From Mugil cephalus (lineage: Eukaryota > Chordata > Actinopteri > Mugiliformes > Mugilidae), in contig NC_061781.1 of assembly GCF_022458985.1 (NCBI RefSeq), forward strand, positions 16,647,001-16,711,000: a stretch of 64,000 nt of DNA, read 5' to 3'. The position numbers were made by a program, and so were the translations under genes. How positions within the stretch are numbered: the first letter of the stretch is position 1; each line of letters begins with the position of its first letter. The notes under the pieces were generated by a model. It was given only the letters and a program-made list of their open reading frames with translations, was not told the origin of the DNA and made no database searches. Shown piece by piece: positions 11,962 to 23,711 of this stretch.

Positions 11962-12859
11962 CTAATACGTTAAGGGGACGTTAAGCGCCATATGAGGATG
12001 CAGGGTCTCAGGAGGTCAGGACGTTTGTCTTTCTTGACAGAGACGGTCGACGTTAGAGCTAAGCTGCAAGACAAAGATTATACATTTTTTTCACACTGAC
12101 TGTGACAATGAACAAACATAAAGGGCAGGGTGTTGGCTCTGGATTGCGACTGTATGTTGGTTGTTATAATTATAGTTTGTGTCAAAATAGACTCAACTGA
12201 AACTGCTAAGTGCTGTGCTCCTACGATATACTGATAAAACAATGTGAAGTTATCTGTGGTAATGTGTGGATGAAACTGCTAAAAGATAATCAGTCATGGT
12301 GTAACTGTCACTACAAGTACAGCTACCAAAGGCAGGCAGCCACAGCTTTACATGAACTATATACTGTCAAGATCACAACAAGTATCTGTAATACTACCAT
12401 GGTCTACACAAAACCAAACCTACATACCCTCAATGTCAGACTCCAGGTCTGTAACAAGCAGGCGTTTAACACTGACAAACAAGGATTTCCCCAATCTATA
12501 CTATATGACGTCTGATTCATGATGTGCTCCACCCTTCTTTATCACCATAATCCTCTGCTGCTGTGAGTCGTTAAAACGTTGGATACAGATTTCGTGCTCT
12601 GAACATAAATGCCGTTAAAGCAGTTGGTAAAAGTGGAACAGACTGTTTCCTTAGAAGCCACATCCTACTGGAGATCAACAATGAGAGTATGAGTCAGTCT
12701 ACTAGACTTCCCTCATCTACACCTGTCCTTTCTATTTTCTTCACACATTTGTTTCTTTTTCTAATATGACACCAGATAAACCATGGATATTAAACACAAC
12801 ACCTGTCCATGTTGCCCAGTTGTTCACAGATCAGATGACTCTAACATGTGTTTCAGATG
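11962..12859. other. 3' flank of receptor gene 1
   Basis: This stretch lies downstream of gene 1 on the minus strand and should include its 3' untranslated region. It does not match the 3' flanks of genes 2 to 5, so gene 1 sits at the edge of the array and its flank is single-copy here. A 101-codon plus-strand frame at 12,210-12,515 has no family motif and I treat it as chance. Confidence 0.45.
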
Positions 12860-15800
12860 TCAAACTCGGTGATCTGCCGTCGGAGATGCCTGGAGTAAAA
12901 AAAAAAAAGAAACAAACAAATTAATTGAATCTGCTGACTTTGTGAATCTTTAAAGATTACAGAAAAATAATATTTAAACACAGCATTACACTGAGACAGA
13001 ACACACTGAAATAATGAATGTTACAGTTCAAATTTTCAGATGTTCCAAGGAGCAGATAGAATTAAAGCAACTGCAAAACATAACACACCCAGACACATAG
13101 TATTCATACCTAGAATGTTTTCATGATACAGACTAAACTCTGAGGGAACAAAAAAGAGTTAAGATACATTTTAACAAGTTAACTGCAATCTTTCCTTTAC
13201 CTCTTCTCCTCTATCATCACTTGAAGATGTTGGAACAGCGTTTCTTTCTCCTTGTCTGCTATATAATGAAACACCAATAAAAATACAGCAAAAGATTTAC
13301 ATAGCATGAGTAGTATCTATTTGTATGTAGCTGAAATGCATAGAGGGTGACTGTAGTTGGTACCTTAGTAGAGTATTAAGTATTTGTATTAGAGCATCAT
13401 GAAAGTACCACACTAAGAAGGCTACAATGTTCAGGGAAAGCAGAAGACCAAATAAGGTCCAGGCAGCAGTGCAGGAGCCTGAAGCAACAAAAAACACAAG
13501 AATAAAAAAACATTCAGATGAAAATACTGATATAATTAATGTCACTAATTAAACCAGCTTATCTGAACTGCAAGCTACAGTTCTTAATTGTACTTAATTG
13601 AGGATCATGTGTGTCCTTAGATACAATAGACGAGTACAGAACATATTCAAAAAATATCAAGAAGGATTTGACAAACTCCACATCCAAATCAAATCTTACC
13701 AAAATCCATGTACACGTGGAGCTGACCTCCACCTTTTCTTCCATACAGGTTGACAGCTTCACACAGATAGAGCCCATTCAGATCAGAGGTCTTTCTCACA
13801 AACTGCAGAGTTGCACCCTGAACTTTAATATCAGACTTAGGCAAAGACTGACCAGACCTGGAGGAGACAAATGAGACTCTGCATAAAATGGAGACTAACA
13901 GAAGAACATGTTAAAACTCATTTCCTTAAACTGTTTAATGTGATGGCAGTCTCTTGTTACAGGTAAGGTATTTTCCCTCTTGCCACGGATATCTTCTGAC
14001 ATTAGCATGCCAGCCAGACACAGCCGACATCACATTACACTGAGACACTATGACTTTGTATTCCAAAACAGAAAAGAACAAAAGGCAGTGGCTAACTCTT
14101 TAATCAGTGGTGTCATCACAGCATGCTTACTTGCAGGTACAATCCCATTAGCTAAGCTACATGCATTACATTGAGCTCATATGGTGCTAAGTTGGAAGAA
14201 ACCTCTTTAAAAAGATGAGGCGGACTTGGGTCATTGGGAGACCCAGTAGGGGGTTTCCAAATTAGGCGCCAGTGATTATAATCTTCTTAAGGCGTCTACT
14301 CACTTCAGTTAAGTTCTCCGGACAGATTGATTGTGGGGGAACCGAGTTTACAGGTTTAAACAGAACACAAGGATTGTGATAATTAGAAGCAATGATGTCG
14401 GAAAGAAGCTTGGACTTAGCAGCTGTCCCAAACTTCTTTGTTGTGACTAGCTGTCTGAGGCAGGATCTACTCAAAAAGTACAGTAATTACAGGGATACTG
14501 TACATCTAAGAATCTACGGTAAATTGAGGACACAGAGGCAAGACGGATTGCAATAAAATGTGATGAAAGACTTCGAATGTGATCATATACCCCTTCATAT
14601 GACATTTTACCATCTGCTTACTAAATCCAACAAAAAGTCTCATCGTTGACAAAGTTCAAAAGGGTCATGTTACGCTTTCCGCATAATACTGGTTTCATGT
14701 TACACCGTTTTATGAGTCATAAAACCTCAAAAACCTCACATTTATGACATTGTTTATAGAGGAAACACCTGGTGCCCGTCAGACTAGACAGTAATCTTAC
14801 TTTACTGTAAGCAAATATTATCCTGCACCTAAGCTGTTTTTACTGTCTTTAATCCTAAACCCATGGCTTAGTACTGTATTGCTCGTTATCTTTATCGACC
14901 CATTTACCTGCCAAAAATATCATCGGGGCAACAAAGAAAAATGTCATACTCGCTACTTGATTCCTCCTCCAAAAAGACTAATATATGTTAAGCTACTACA
15001 GTGAAAAAGACTGAAGCTGCTGGAAGATGTTTTTTTTTTTTGGTTATTGGTAAGAAATGTTGACCATGACTCTACTGATCTTAGTAATGTGGAAGTGCAC
15101 AGTCCTTAGTCAAAACCACACTTGTCGCATATAAAACCTGAAACTGGGATTTCCAAAGTAGGCGCCATTGATTAGAAGTTTCTTAAGGTGTCTGGTCATT
15201 TAGAGGGCCCGCCAGGGTCTGCTGTTCTCTTTCCATTGAAGTGATGCCATTATGCCAATGTGTAAACCCTGGCTGACCCATTTACCCACTGTATATTTTT
15301 TTTCTCAGCACTCGGTATCTGCGCTCGCTGCAGTTCCTCACAGGAAATACTTTTTATTGGTGCACTTCCACTGCTGGTCAATGTGATAAACTGATGGTAG
15401 GGTGATACTGTTGAGCTTCTGCCTGCTCATATTCTGTGAGGCAAAGAAGACCAGCAGCGAGTGTTCAATATCTGCCCTTCAGAGATAGGTCTTTATGGGA
15501 GAAGATCAAAACTTGTTTTTGAGCTGAAGCTTCTACAATGATACAGTCTGTCAGGCCTATAGTCAGAATGTAACAGGTAGATAAATCAGCATCAGAGAGA
15601 AAAACCCAGGTCGACCCAATCCAACCAGTGACGGCTCGCAGCTTTTCCTCCACATTCGGCATTGCTGCCGCTTACCTCTGCTAGTTTGGTGTGGGTGTGA
15701 TTGGCCTTTCGCTAAAGGCACAACTGTTTCACCACTATGCAAAGCTTAGGAAAATGACAAAGCAGACAATGCTTCAAGATAAATCATGTAAATACTGCTT

Positions 15801-18800
15801 GTTTAAGAGGCTGTTATTTAAACTACTGTACCTGCTCCAGACGAAATGTGCCTCTGGGTTGGCGTTGGCTACACATTCATATGAGTTTTCAGAAGGTTGA
15901 ACAATCGTCACGTTCATGGGTGGGACTGGAAATAAAAATAAAACAGAAACGCAGGGAATGAGCAATGATGTTGCTATTAGCATAGAAACACTAATGATAA
16001 CAAAAGAAGGTCTAACAAGAATGACGGGAACCTACCCACTCAGATAAGCCGATGACTGCTGTACAAATAACAGCCTGACATGGCTCTCTATTGGCTACTG
16101 AGGTACCATGTTTGCTTTTGTCAGAATAGCATACCTGTGTGTTTTAGAAGACACCGTTGAATGTATGAGTCCATTCACTGGTGTGCATTTACAGTGTGTT
16201 GCTTTCCTGTCAAACTCACACTTTCCCATGAATTTAATTGAGGTCAAGGTGATCTCACATCTAACAGTGGTACAATTTATACTTCAGCTTGGGTCATGGG
16301 GCCTGAAGTTCAGGGCATTGTCCTGTAGATAATGTTTGAAGAACGTCACAGGTGTCAGTGGATTATAGGGGAAATTCCACCAGAAACAAAACACAGTGTG
16401 ACAAACAACCATCAGAAACACTGTATTTAGGTTATGGTTGTGGCTTCTGACACACTGGGGAAAAAGACAGAGAAAAAAACCTCATGCATGCTCTCCTGTC
16501 CACTATAAAGCCTGACCAAATGATTTGAATGGCCTGGCCTCAAAATGAAAATATGAAATTCAAATCTACATCTACCCCACTCCTTTATGAACGCAATGAA
16601 CATGCACTTTTGGAGGAGAGGGCAGCCAAGCAAGTGGTATGAACTGACTTGACTAATGTCTTGGTTGACCAAGTGAGATAAAAAAGGGCAACACCAAAGT
16701 ACTAAACATGTCATTACAAATATAGAATTCAGCAGAACTGAGAAACACAGAAATTACATTTCACATTCAGTTTGCGAGATACAAAAAACAAAACTTGCAA
16801 TCAGCTGGCAGACATGTGGTCTCCCAGGCCCCTTGTCTTAGTCTAGATGTCTTCAACAGTGATGCTGTGTACAAGGGGCGACAGTAGAGGGGTAGAGCGG
16901 TAGGTAGATAGAGGTAGAGCGGTCGTCCAATAACCGAAAGGTTGGGGGTTTGATTCTGCCCTATCCCTAGTCTGTCCATTGTTTCCTTGGGAAAGACACT
17001 TAACCACCATGTTAGTGGTGGTCGGAGAGGCCTGCAGGTGTAATTACTGAGGTAGTTTACCTCCACCAGGGTGTGACTGTGCGAGCGAATGATTAATGCA
17101 TTCAATATAGAGCAACTTTGAGTGTCTATGATCAAGTGCTATATGCCATATGTTACTGGAAGCTTTTTAATAGTCTGTTGCATGTGCCCTGTAATTTGCA
17201 AACTGATCCAAAATCCTGGTCATATGTCATCTGCAGAGAGTTGGAAACACAGTGGAGTGAAAAAGTGTTTGCACCCTTTCTGATTTCATCTTCTTTTTTT
17301 TTTCTTTTTTTTGCATGTCACACCTAAATGTTTCACATCATCAGACACATTTAAATATAAAACACAGATAACACAAGTAAACACAAAATGCAGTTTTTAA
17401 AAATCCAAACCTACAAGGACCAGTGAGAAAAATTGTTTGCCCCTCCTGTATAAACATAACTTAACTGTGGTTTTACACCTCAGTTCAGTTTCTCCAGCCA
17501 CACCTAGGGCTGATTACTGCCACACCTGTTTTCAATCAAGAAATCACTTCAATAGGATCTGCATGACAAAGTGAAGTAGGTCAAAAGATCCTCAACACAT
17601 CATACTGAGATCCAAAGAAATTCAGGAACAAATGAGTAAGAAAACTGAAATCTATCAGTCTGGAAAAGGTTATAAAGAAATTTATAAGTTTGAGACTCCA
17701 GAGCACCACTCCACTCCACTCCAGCCATTAACCACAAATGGAGAAAACATGGAACAGTGATCAACCTTTCCAGGAGTGGCCGGCCGATCAAAATTACCCC
17801 AAGACAGCAGCGACAACTCATCCAAGAGGTCACAAAAGAGCACACAACAACTCAGTTACAGTCAGAGTTCATGACTCCACCATAAGAACGAAAATGGGCC
17901 AAAATAGGCTGCATGGCAAAGTCCTAAGACCAAAACCAACCAAATTCATAAGAAGTCGGTGTAGGGAAGTATTTTTTTTTACTCACAGTGAACTTGGATG
18001 GTCAAAGACAGGACTTGTTCTTCAGGCAGGCCTGTTGTTCTGATGACACACTGAACCAACTGGTTGTTGATTTCCGTGGTAGGGACTCCAAACAGTGAGC
18101 TGGTTGTGGTGGTTGTATCGTTGTCATGCTGGGTGGAGTTGGTCGTCACCCTCACTGCCAGGGTATCAGTGAGCCAGGTCACCTCTGAAGGAGGCTTGGA
18201 GCCGGCAGCCGTGCAGGTAGCAAGAGAAACTTCTCCAGTACCCAAAGTTAAATTATCACCCTTCAGGCTTGTGACTGGAGGCACTAGAATAGTCACCACA
18301 CATGAAAAGAGTCAATCTAACGGCTAAAAGGTGAAAACAACACAACATTTTAACTGTAAAGTTTCATCATACCAAGCATGTTCAGAGGTATCTCTGTCTT
18401 GTGATTTCCACTGGGGAACAAAGTGAAGATGCACGTGTAGCTGCCTTCATCCTTCAATTGAACATTGGACAACTGTAGAGATCCATTTTTGTCAGAAAAA
18501 CTCCCAATAAACTCAAATCGATTATCAGGACCATTCACATATTGGGGTCCATCCAATTGGATTGTGTAGAAGTTGTCATTTTTAGGTTTTTCTCTGGTTC
18601 TCCTCTGCCATGTAATCTGAGTCAGGGTCTCTGAGGTCTCAATGAGTATGCAGGGTAAGATAGCGGTTCCTCCTTTCACCACTGTTGCGCGTCCACCAAT
18701 CACCTGGAGGGCTGTAAAATGATAAAATTAATTTGAAGTAGAATGTACTGTATGCTGATAGTATTTAGGTTATTTGTTTCACATTTACCTCCACAATGAA

Positions 18801-21800
18801 CTGAGCATAGCTTTATAGCTCACAATCCTTACTTCATCAGATGTGATTGAATTACATCATGTGATTGAATTATACCTCAGCTTGCATCATGCCTATCCTT
18901 GCTGCTTCTTTTGCCAGTTCCTTCTTTTTATGCTTAACATTGACATCAGTGTCAGGAGAACAAGACTCACATGTACACTCTTGTGAAAATAATGTTACTA
19001 AACAGTGAGCAGTAATATCTAGACTTCTAAAGGCCTTGCACGAATAGGACGTTGGGTTGAATTATGATACAAATAAACCATCCAATACTGGCACTAAGCC
19101 ATTAGAACGCACTGTAGTGACACCAATTGGCTCAATAAACAAATATGGAATAGTTAAAACTAAGGAAATATGAGAAATAAATAACATCAACCATCTTGTG
19201 ACAATACAGTGTTCTGATCTTCTAGACCTGGCTAATGCGTTTGGTTCAGTTCCTCACAGTTTGTTATGGGAAGCTTTTGATTTTGAAGGGAAAGGCGGAA
19301 CTAAAGCGTCTCAGCGGGTTTCCAGTCGGACCACTTAGAGCGGCGCACACTAAGCGAGTGAAGAAAGGATAAGAGCGCGAAAAACATTTTGATCAAACAT
19401 TTATCATCCCAACAACTGAAGGTGAGTGAACTTGTTGTGCAGGAGCCGATACGTGAAATGTGAAATGATTTCAGCCCCTTTATTTTCGACATATAAATTT
19501 TAAAAGAATCGCATTCAAGCAAGCTGACAGCATCACTATTGAGTTAATATTTAATTCAGTGTTGTGCTTTTGCTTGACTGTGCTATCAGTTTATAGGCAG
19601 CAATGATGGTGGACTAGATGATCCAGATGAGGCACAGACAAAAAAATGAAGAGGCAGCTGCAAGTAGAGAGGGATCCAGAGGAGTTAGGTGAAGAGGTCA
19701 GTAAAGAAAGTGATGGAACGGAGCAGGAAGAAAGGACAGATGAGTCAGGCAGAAGAACAAATGCAGACTGAGAGACAGGCAGAGAATAGTGCTTCCTCAT
19801 CTACATGCCCTGAACCAGCAGGTTAGTGATGCTAAAAAACATTTGCTTGTTTGGACATTTGCTCTAATGTATCTGTTGACATTTTGTTTTGTCTTTCTCC
19901 AGATATCAGCCAATGTCAGCAAGAAGCACCAGCACAGCCAAAGTAGAAACTGTTTCCAAGGACCTTGATGGGGGGACAGGGGAAGAAGCTTTAAAGTAGC
20001 CTGGTATGACATTCATCCTTGGCTGGAGTAATCCAAAATGCTGGACTCGTCGTATTGTTATGCCTGCAGACATTTCAGCCCCTCTAACAGCCAAGAGACA
20101 GTTTTTAACTGGAAAAAGGCAACATACAATGAGGGAGGATTTGCAGTTCATTCACGTCTGAGCACCAATTTCTTAGTTTACAAAAGTTACAAATTATTAT
20201 GTTGCTGTTTTTCCGTCAATGTTTTATTTAACTACTCAATTTAAATTGTTGACATTGTGAACTCTGTCTTATTTACTGTCTTATTTATCTCTTGTCTGAA
20301 TGAAGCCTTCAGGCTTTGGCTCCTGGGTTGTATGTGCCCCTCTAACACAAAAGCCGGCCCCAACCCGGCCTCCCCATTAAAAGTGGTCTAGAACTGCCAC
20401 TGGCTGAGAGCCAAACAGCGAGGTGCCTCAGTTACCTTTTATCTTGCAAAAGATATGGTATCATTCAAGACAGTAGAAAATGAGGGGTTCAAACACCTCA
20501 TTCTCCAACACTCCCATGCCGCGCCTCTAATCTGAATGCTGAGAAGATATTGTTTGGTTTTCATTTTTCTATTTAAGATCGTTAACGGCAATGGTTTTAA
20601 AGTATACAGTACATTTATTGAGCAACATGCTCTCAGGGCAGTATGTTCAGTTCTCTTTATGTACCACAGTATCCTCAAGAATGCTTGCAAGTTAGATCAG
20701 TGACACTTCTCATTTTCTTTTCAGTTATCTGTGTGATACCTGAGAACACTGAAGGGACGCTTATTTTCCCTAGAGTAACACTTGAACACAGTTACACCAG
20801 ACATCAATCTAAACTGTAACCAGGTCATGGGTGACTGATCTTTAGACTATCTATACTCCCACCATCTTCAGTGTAGTTGTGTACGTGGCTCCATGTGAGC
20901 CTCAGAGGCTTTGAGTTACAAGTTTAATAAGTTATGAGCAGTACGTTACGATATCAACAGACACACACACACACACACACGGGCACTTTGCATCCAAGAT
21001 AAGAGATTTTCTGTTATCTTGCTGTAGAAGGTGGTAAATCAACCCAAAACATCATGAGGTCAGAGCTGCCAGACATTGAGGACATTTACAGCCAGCGCTG
21101 CAGGAAAGAGGCACAATGGATCCTTTCTGACTCCAGCCACTCCATCTTCAGACTTTTTAAACTCCCACCATCTTTAGCCGTTTCCTGATATTTACATACA
21201 CACACATAGTATTCTGCTTTATTTCTATTCTATACATTTTATTGTATTTTGTTACATATTTTCATCCTGTTTATTCTATTTGCTCCTCTGATGTTGATTC
21301 GGTGCTAAGTACCAATAATTTAATTGCTGGTAATATTTGAGGCAGAGTTACATAGTACATTTGAATGCTCCACCATAAATAGTTTCTGATATGTTAAAAA
21401 AAAAAAAAGAAAAATAATCTAAATGAGCTGTTTTTAAGTCTGTTGTTCCCGTTTTTCAAATTACTCCATGCCATTTTGATTCTTCTCTAAACCACGAGTC
21501 AGCAAAACACACGCACATGAAACCAAACCCAAGGAAAGACCGTACCGCTGCGTGATGGGGAAAAGTTAAAATCATTTTGTAGCTAGTTAAGAAAAACATA
21601 TGGTGAGTCAAGTAACGCCAACCATCACTGTCGTAAAAACAGTCACGCGTTAACCCAAAATCCAGATGGACAACGGAACGAAGTAGCAGATGTTATTACT
21701 CACATCTCACTGCGCCATAATAGCGTTTGAGTCTCTTATTAACCTTACTACCTGCATACTGAGGTTAATACGTGACGTCTTATTTGCTATAAATGGCCAA

Positions 21801-22017
21801 AATGGTGCTGAAGCTAAATTCCCATTGTTCTCTGCAGGTAATAGTTTCTGTTGCACCTGAGTAAACACGAAGCAAGAACGACGAAAAACAGTTTACCTTC
21901 GGTGTTTCTGCTCATCAGTGTAACTGACAGCACCAGCAGTAGTTTACAACTCACGGAGATTTCACGGTTCAGAAAAACGTTGCCCATAAAGGGCACACAA
22001 AAAAGACGTGGCTCCAT
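12860..22017 (-). CDS. Nectin/PVR-like immunoglobulin-superfamily receptor, gene 1 (403 aa, intact)
   Basis: Exons on the minus strand, 5' to 3': 21897-22017 (start and signal peptide), 18373-18711 (V-type Ig), 17987-18283 (second Ig), 15832-15925 and 13700-13857 (third Ig), 13364-13478 (transmembrane), 13201-13258 and 12860-12889 (tail). All introns are GT-AG, phases agree, and 1,212 nt give 403 residues. The V domain has AILPC, ITQITWQ and DEGSYTC followed by FTLFPSGN, which aligns with the FATFPTGN-like strand of nectins. Domain 2 has SLATCTAAG and VQC; domain 3 has YECVANANP, FVWSR and LNGLYLCEAVN. This VCC layout is that of nectin/PVR/nectin-like cell-surface receptors that bind related receptors in adhesion or immune recognition; ligands here are unknown. 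The cytoplasmic tail is about 40 residues, has no ITIM and ends HRV, not the nectin PDZ ligand. The start was chosen because this Met is conserved in all four copies. Confidence 0.85.
14262..14474 (-). pseudogene. LINE ORF2 linker fragment in gene 1 intron
   Basis: The minus-strand frame contains '[20 protein letters not shown]', which resembles the linker between endonuclease and reverse transcriptase in fish LINEs (pattern I-x-x-N-x-x-NP-R-x-LF). It lies in the 1.97-kb intron that splits the third Ig domain. The same fragment occurs at about 45,205-45,420 in gene 4 but not in genes 2 and 3, whose equivalent intron is only about 0.45 kb. Confidence 0.45.
16893..17140 (+). repeat. tRNA-derived SINE in gene 1 intron
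   Basis: A B-box-like GGTTTGATTCT (16,948-16,958) is followed by 'CCTTGGGAAAGACACTTAAC' and a 3' part ending near 'gagcaactttgagtgtctat', the layout of a common fish tRNA-derived SINE. The A-box region is scrambled by a local repeat of 'ggtagagcgg'. The orthologous SINE in gene 4 (47,772-48,005) has a clean A box. Confidence 0.65.
17249..17950 (+). pseudogene. Tc1-like transposon relic (5' half) in gene 1 intron
   Basis: It begins with a terminal-repeat-like 'cagtggagtgaaaaagtgtt'. In broken plus-strand frames it then encodes the DNA-binding part of a Tc1-type transposase, with 'PIKITPRQQRQLIQEV' and 'VHDSTIRTKMGQNRLHGKV'. The catalytic half and right terminus are missing. The paralogous relic in gene 4 instead keeps the catalytic half, so the two descend from one insertion that decayed differently. 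Confidence 0.6.
19287..20403 (+). pseudogene. hAT-type transposon relic with TTF-like zinc finger (first intron of gene 1)
   Basis: The plus-strand frame around 20,038-20,150 reads 'SSYCYACRHFS', then 'NWKKATYNEGGFAVHS', which matches the TTF-type zinc finger of ZMYM1-like proteins and their hAT relatives. An acidic upstream exon (to about 19,822) is separated by a small intron ending 'tttctccag' at about 19,902. Stops interrupt both exons. The right end 'ggtctagaactgccactg' and left 'ggcggaactaaag' look like hAT termini but no target duplication is clear. Copies occur in the first introns of genes 2 and 3, so it predates those duplications. Confidence 0.55.
20975..21240 (+). pseudogene. LINE 3' coding-end relic (first intron of gene 1)
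   Basis: The plus frame reads 'LPDIEDIYSQRCRKEAQWIL', then 'DSSHSIFRLFKLPPS'. It resembles the C-terminus of L2/CR1-like LINE proteins, where a 'DPSHP...LF.LLPSG' stretch lies close to the stop. A CA repeat precedes it. Paralogous copies lie at about 29,245-29,470 and 39,755-39,990. Confidence 0.5.
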
Positions 22018-22270
22018 CCATTCGATCGGAGACTGCGACTCACGGGAACAGCGCAAACTGACGTCTCTCTCCCCCGAGACACAGCAAGCTCAAACCGTGG
22101 CATGGGCAACTAGGTCAGGCATTTCCGGTGACACTCCCAGATGCCGAGGCCGAGGCCGAGGCCACTGAATTCTTCTTTGGCGTCTACTTCTGTGCATGGC
22201 CAAAATGCAAAAAATTCTGGTTCAGATTTTAAAAAGCCGTTTTCCTTCATAGGTTACCTATGATGAACTG
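22018..22270 (-). promoter_or_regulatory. Conserved 5' flank of gene 1 with ETS-type site
   Basis: The sequence upstream of the start codon is conserved in all four complete copies. It has a CCGGAAAT motif on the minus strand (core 22,133-22,138), about 116 bp upstream of the ATG. The equivalent cores are at 30,383-30,388, 40,874-40,879 and 61,349-61,354. CCGGAA is the ETS-family core and often lies in TATA-less promoters. A CCGAGG-type hexamer repeat next to it varies in number between copies. That this is the promoter is inference from position and conservation. Confidence 0.4.
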
Positions 22271-23711
22271 AGCTCATAGCAGTAGATAGATATTCCTCCT
22301 CTGTCCTATCTGTTCCTGGTGCTGCCTGCTGATGAGGATCTCAGTAGAAATGCTCTGCTCAGTGCAGACTCTCTCTCTCTCTGCGATTCGTCCTGCTTGG
22401 ATCTCCAGTGAACCATGTGACAATTTTTTAATTAAGCAATATTACCGAGAGGGTGTGCTTTAACGTCATCTGAGCACCGAATAAATACCTGGTTGAAGGT
22501 CAAACATATTTACATGCATGCACAAGAAAAATAAAATATTTACATTTGAAGACAAAAATCCTGAAGTTCCTGGTAAAGTAAAAATAAACACAACACAGTC
22601 ATCATGAAAACACAGTGAGGAAGCTGCTGCAAGTCAGAAACTGAAACAACCTTCAAGAGATTAAATTAAAACTTCATATTGACATAATTACCAGTAAATT
22701 AAATTATACTAACTGAATTCTACTCAGTTATTTTACTTTTACTTATTAATGTCTTCAGGTGATGGTTTTAAATATAAACATGGTTTTGTCTTTTGAAAGA
22801 AGAGTTGTGTAGACTTGGTCTGTATGCACCACATCAAAGCTGAGGTCTTATTATTATACTGTATCACCAACTAACCACTAAACCTCATGAACACTCAAAC
22901 ATTTTTCGTGGCCATATAGGTGAAGGTAGGTATAGGTGAAGAACATGACTCAACATTATAAAAAAAATGATCAAAGTCAAAAGAAAAAGTAAACTTTGTC
23001 AATTGTGTGCAACAGGAAGGAAATCTTTTTTCAATGGACCAAAGTGCAACAACTTAAACAGAACGTACATGTCAGCACATCTGACACACACATATATACA
23101 TATACATACATGTATAAATAATATAAGCTAAGGCACATGGCAATTGCCAGGACACAGTGCAGACACCGTACCACACAGTGATGCAACTAGTCAGGATGTT
23201 CTTATAAAATGTCACAATATACAAACAGCCCTCCACAATCATCTTTGGACACATACTTATTTATAAAACATTTTTTATACAAAATAAGCAACCTGAGAAG
23301 TAAGAAGGATTGGACACTTTGGCTACAAAAATAAAATGTTTTTATTGTAAAACAAGATGTGATTTGTCCACCACCAACTGGAGGAAGATGGTACTGCAAC
23401 CCCATCATCCAGCATATGCTTTACTTCAGACTCCAACGCCCTGAGAGAGGCGAATATGTGGGCTACTCACTCTCTCTCTGGCCTTTTCTCTTTCTTGTGT
23501 ACCTTATAATCTTCTGCTATTATCAGAACTTAAAGCTGACATACCCACATTTACTTTCTATACATTCATTTAGCACAAACACAGTACTTTACAAGTTTCC
23601 TCATGTACTAGACTCATATCTTTAGTTTGTCATCTTCCCTTACACAACACAACACCTGTCCATGTTCTCTGTCCAACTCTTCACTGATCAGATGATCCTC
23701 AAACATTTGCT
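22271..23711. other. Spacer and 3' flank between genes 1 and 2
   Basis: This stretch joins the 5' flank of gene 1 to the 3' untranslated region of gene 2. It recurs at about 30,535-33,773, 41,020-43,900 and 61,510-63,084. An AATAAA on the minus strand (23,341-23,346), about 370 nt past the last exon, is a possible polyadenylation signal for gene 2. No gene is seen in it. Confidence 0.5.

Noticed and set aside
12210..12515. 101-codon plus-strand frame downstream of gene 1
   Set aside because: No family motif, no paralogue in the array and no splice context. It lies where the 3' untranslated region of gene 1 is expected.
13611..13874. Plus-strand frames over the third-Ig exons (also 25,185, 35,198 and 44,715)
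   Set aside because: They recur only because they are shadows of the minus-strand Ig exons.
15465..15662. 65-codon minus-strand frame conserved in genes 1 and 4 (also 46,387-46,584)
   Set aside because: The surrounding intron is equally conserved between these two copies, so conservation does not show coding. There is no domain match and no clear splice-site pair.
18064..18327. Plus-strand valine-rich frames over the second-Ig exons (also 26,569, 36,575 and 49,688)
   Set aside because: These are shadows of the minus-strand exon with its Thr-rich loop read backwards.
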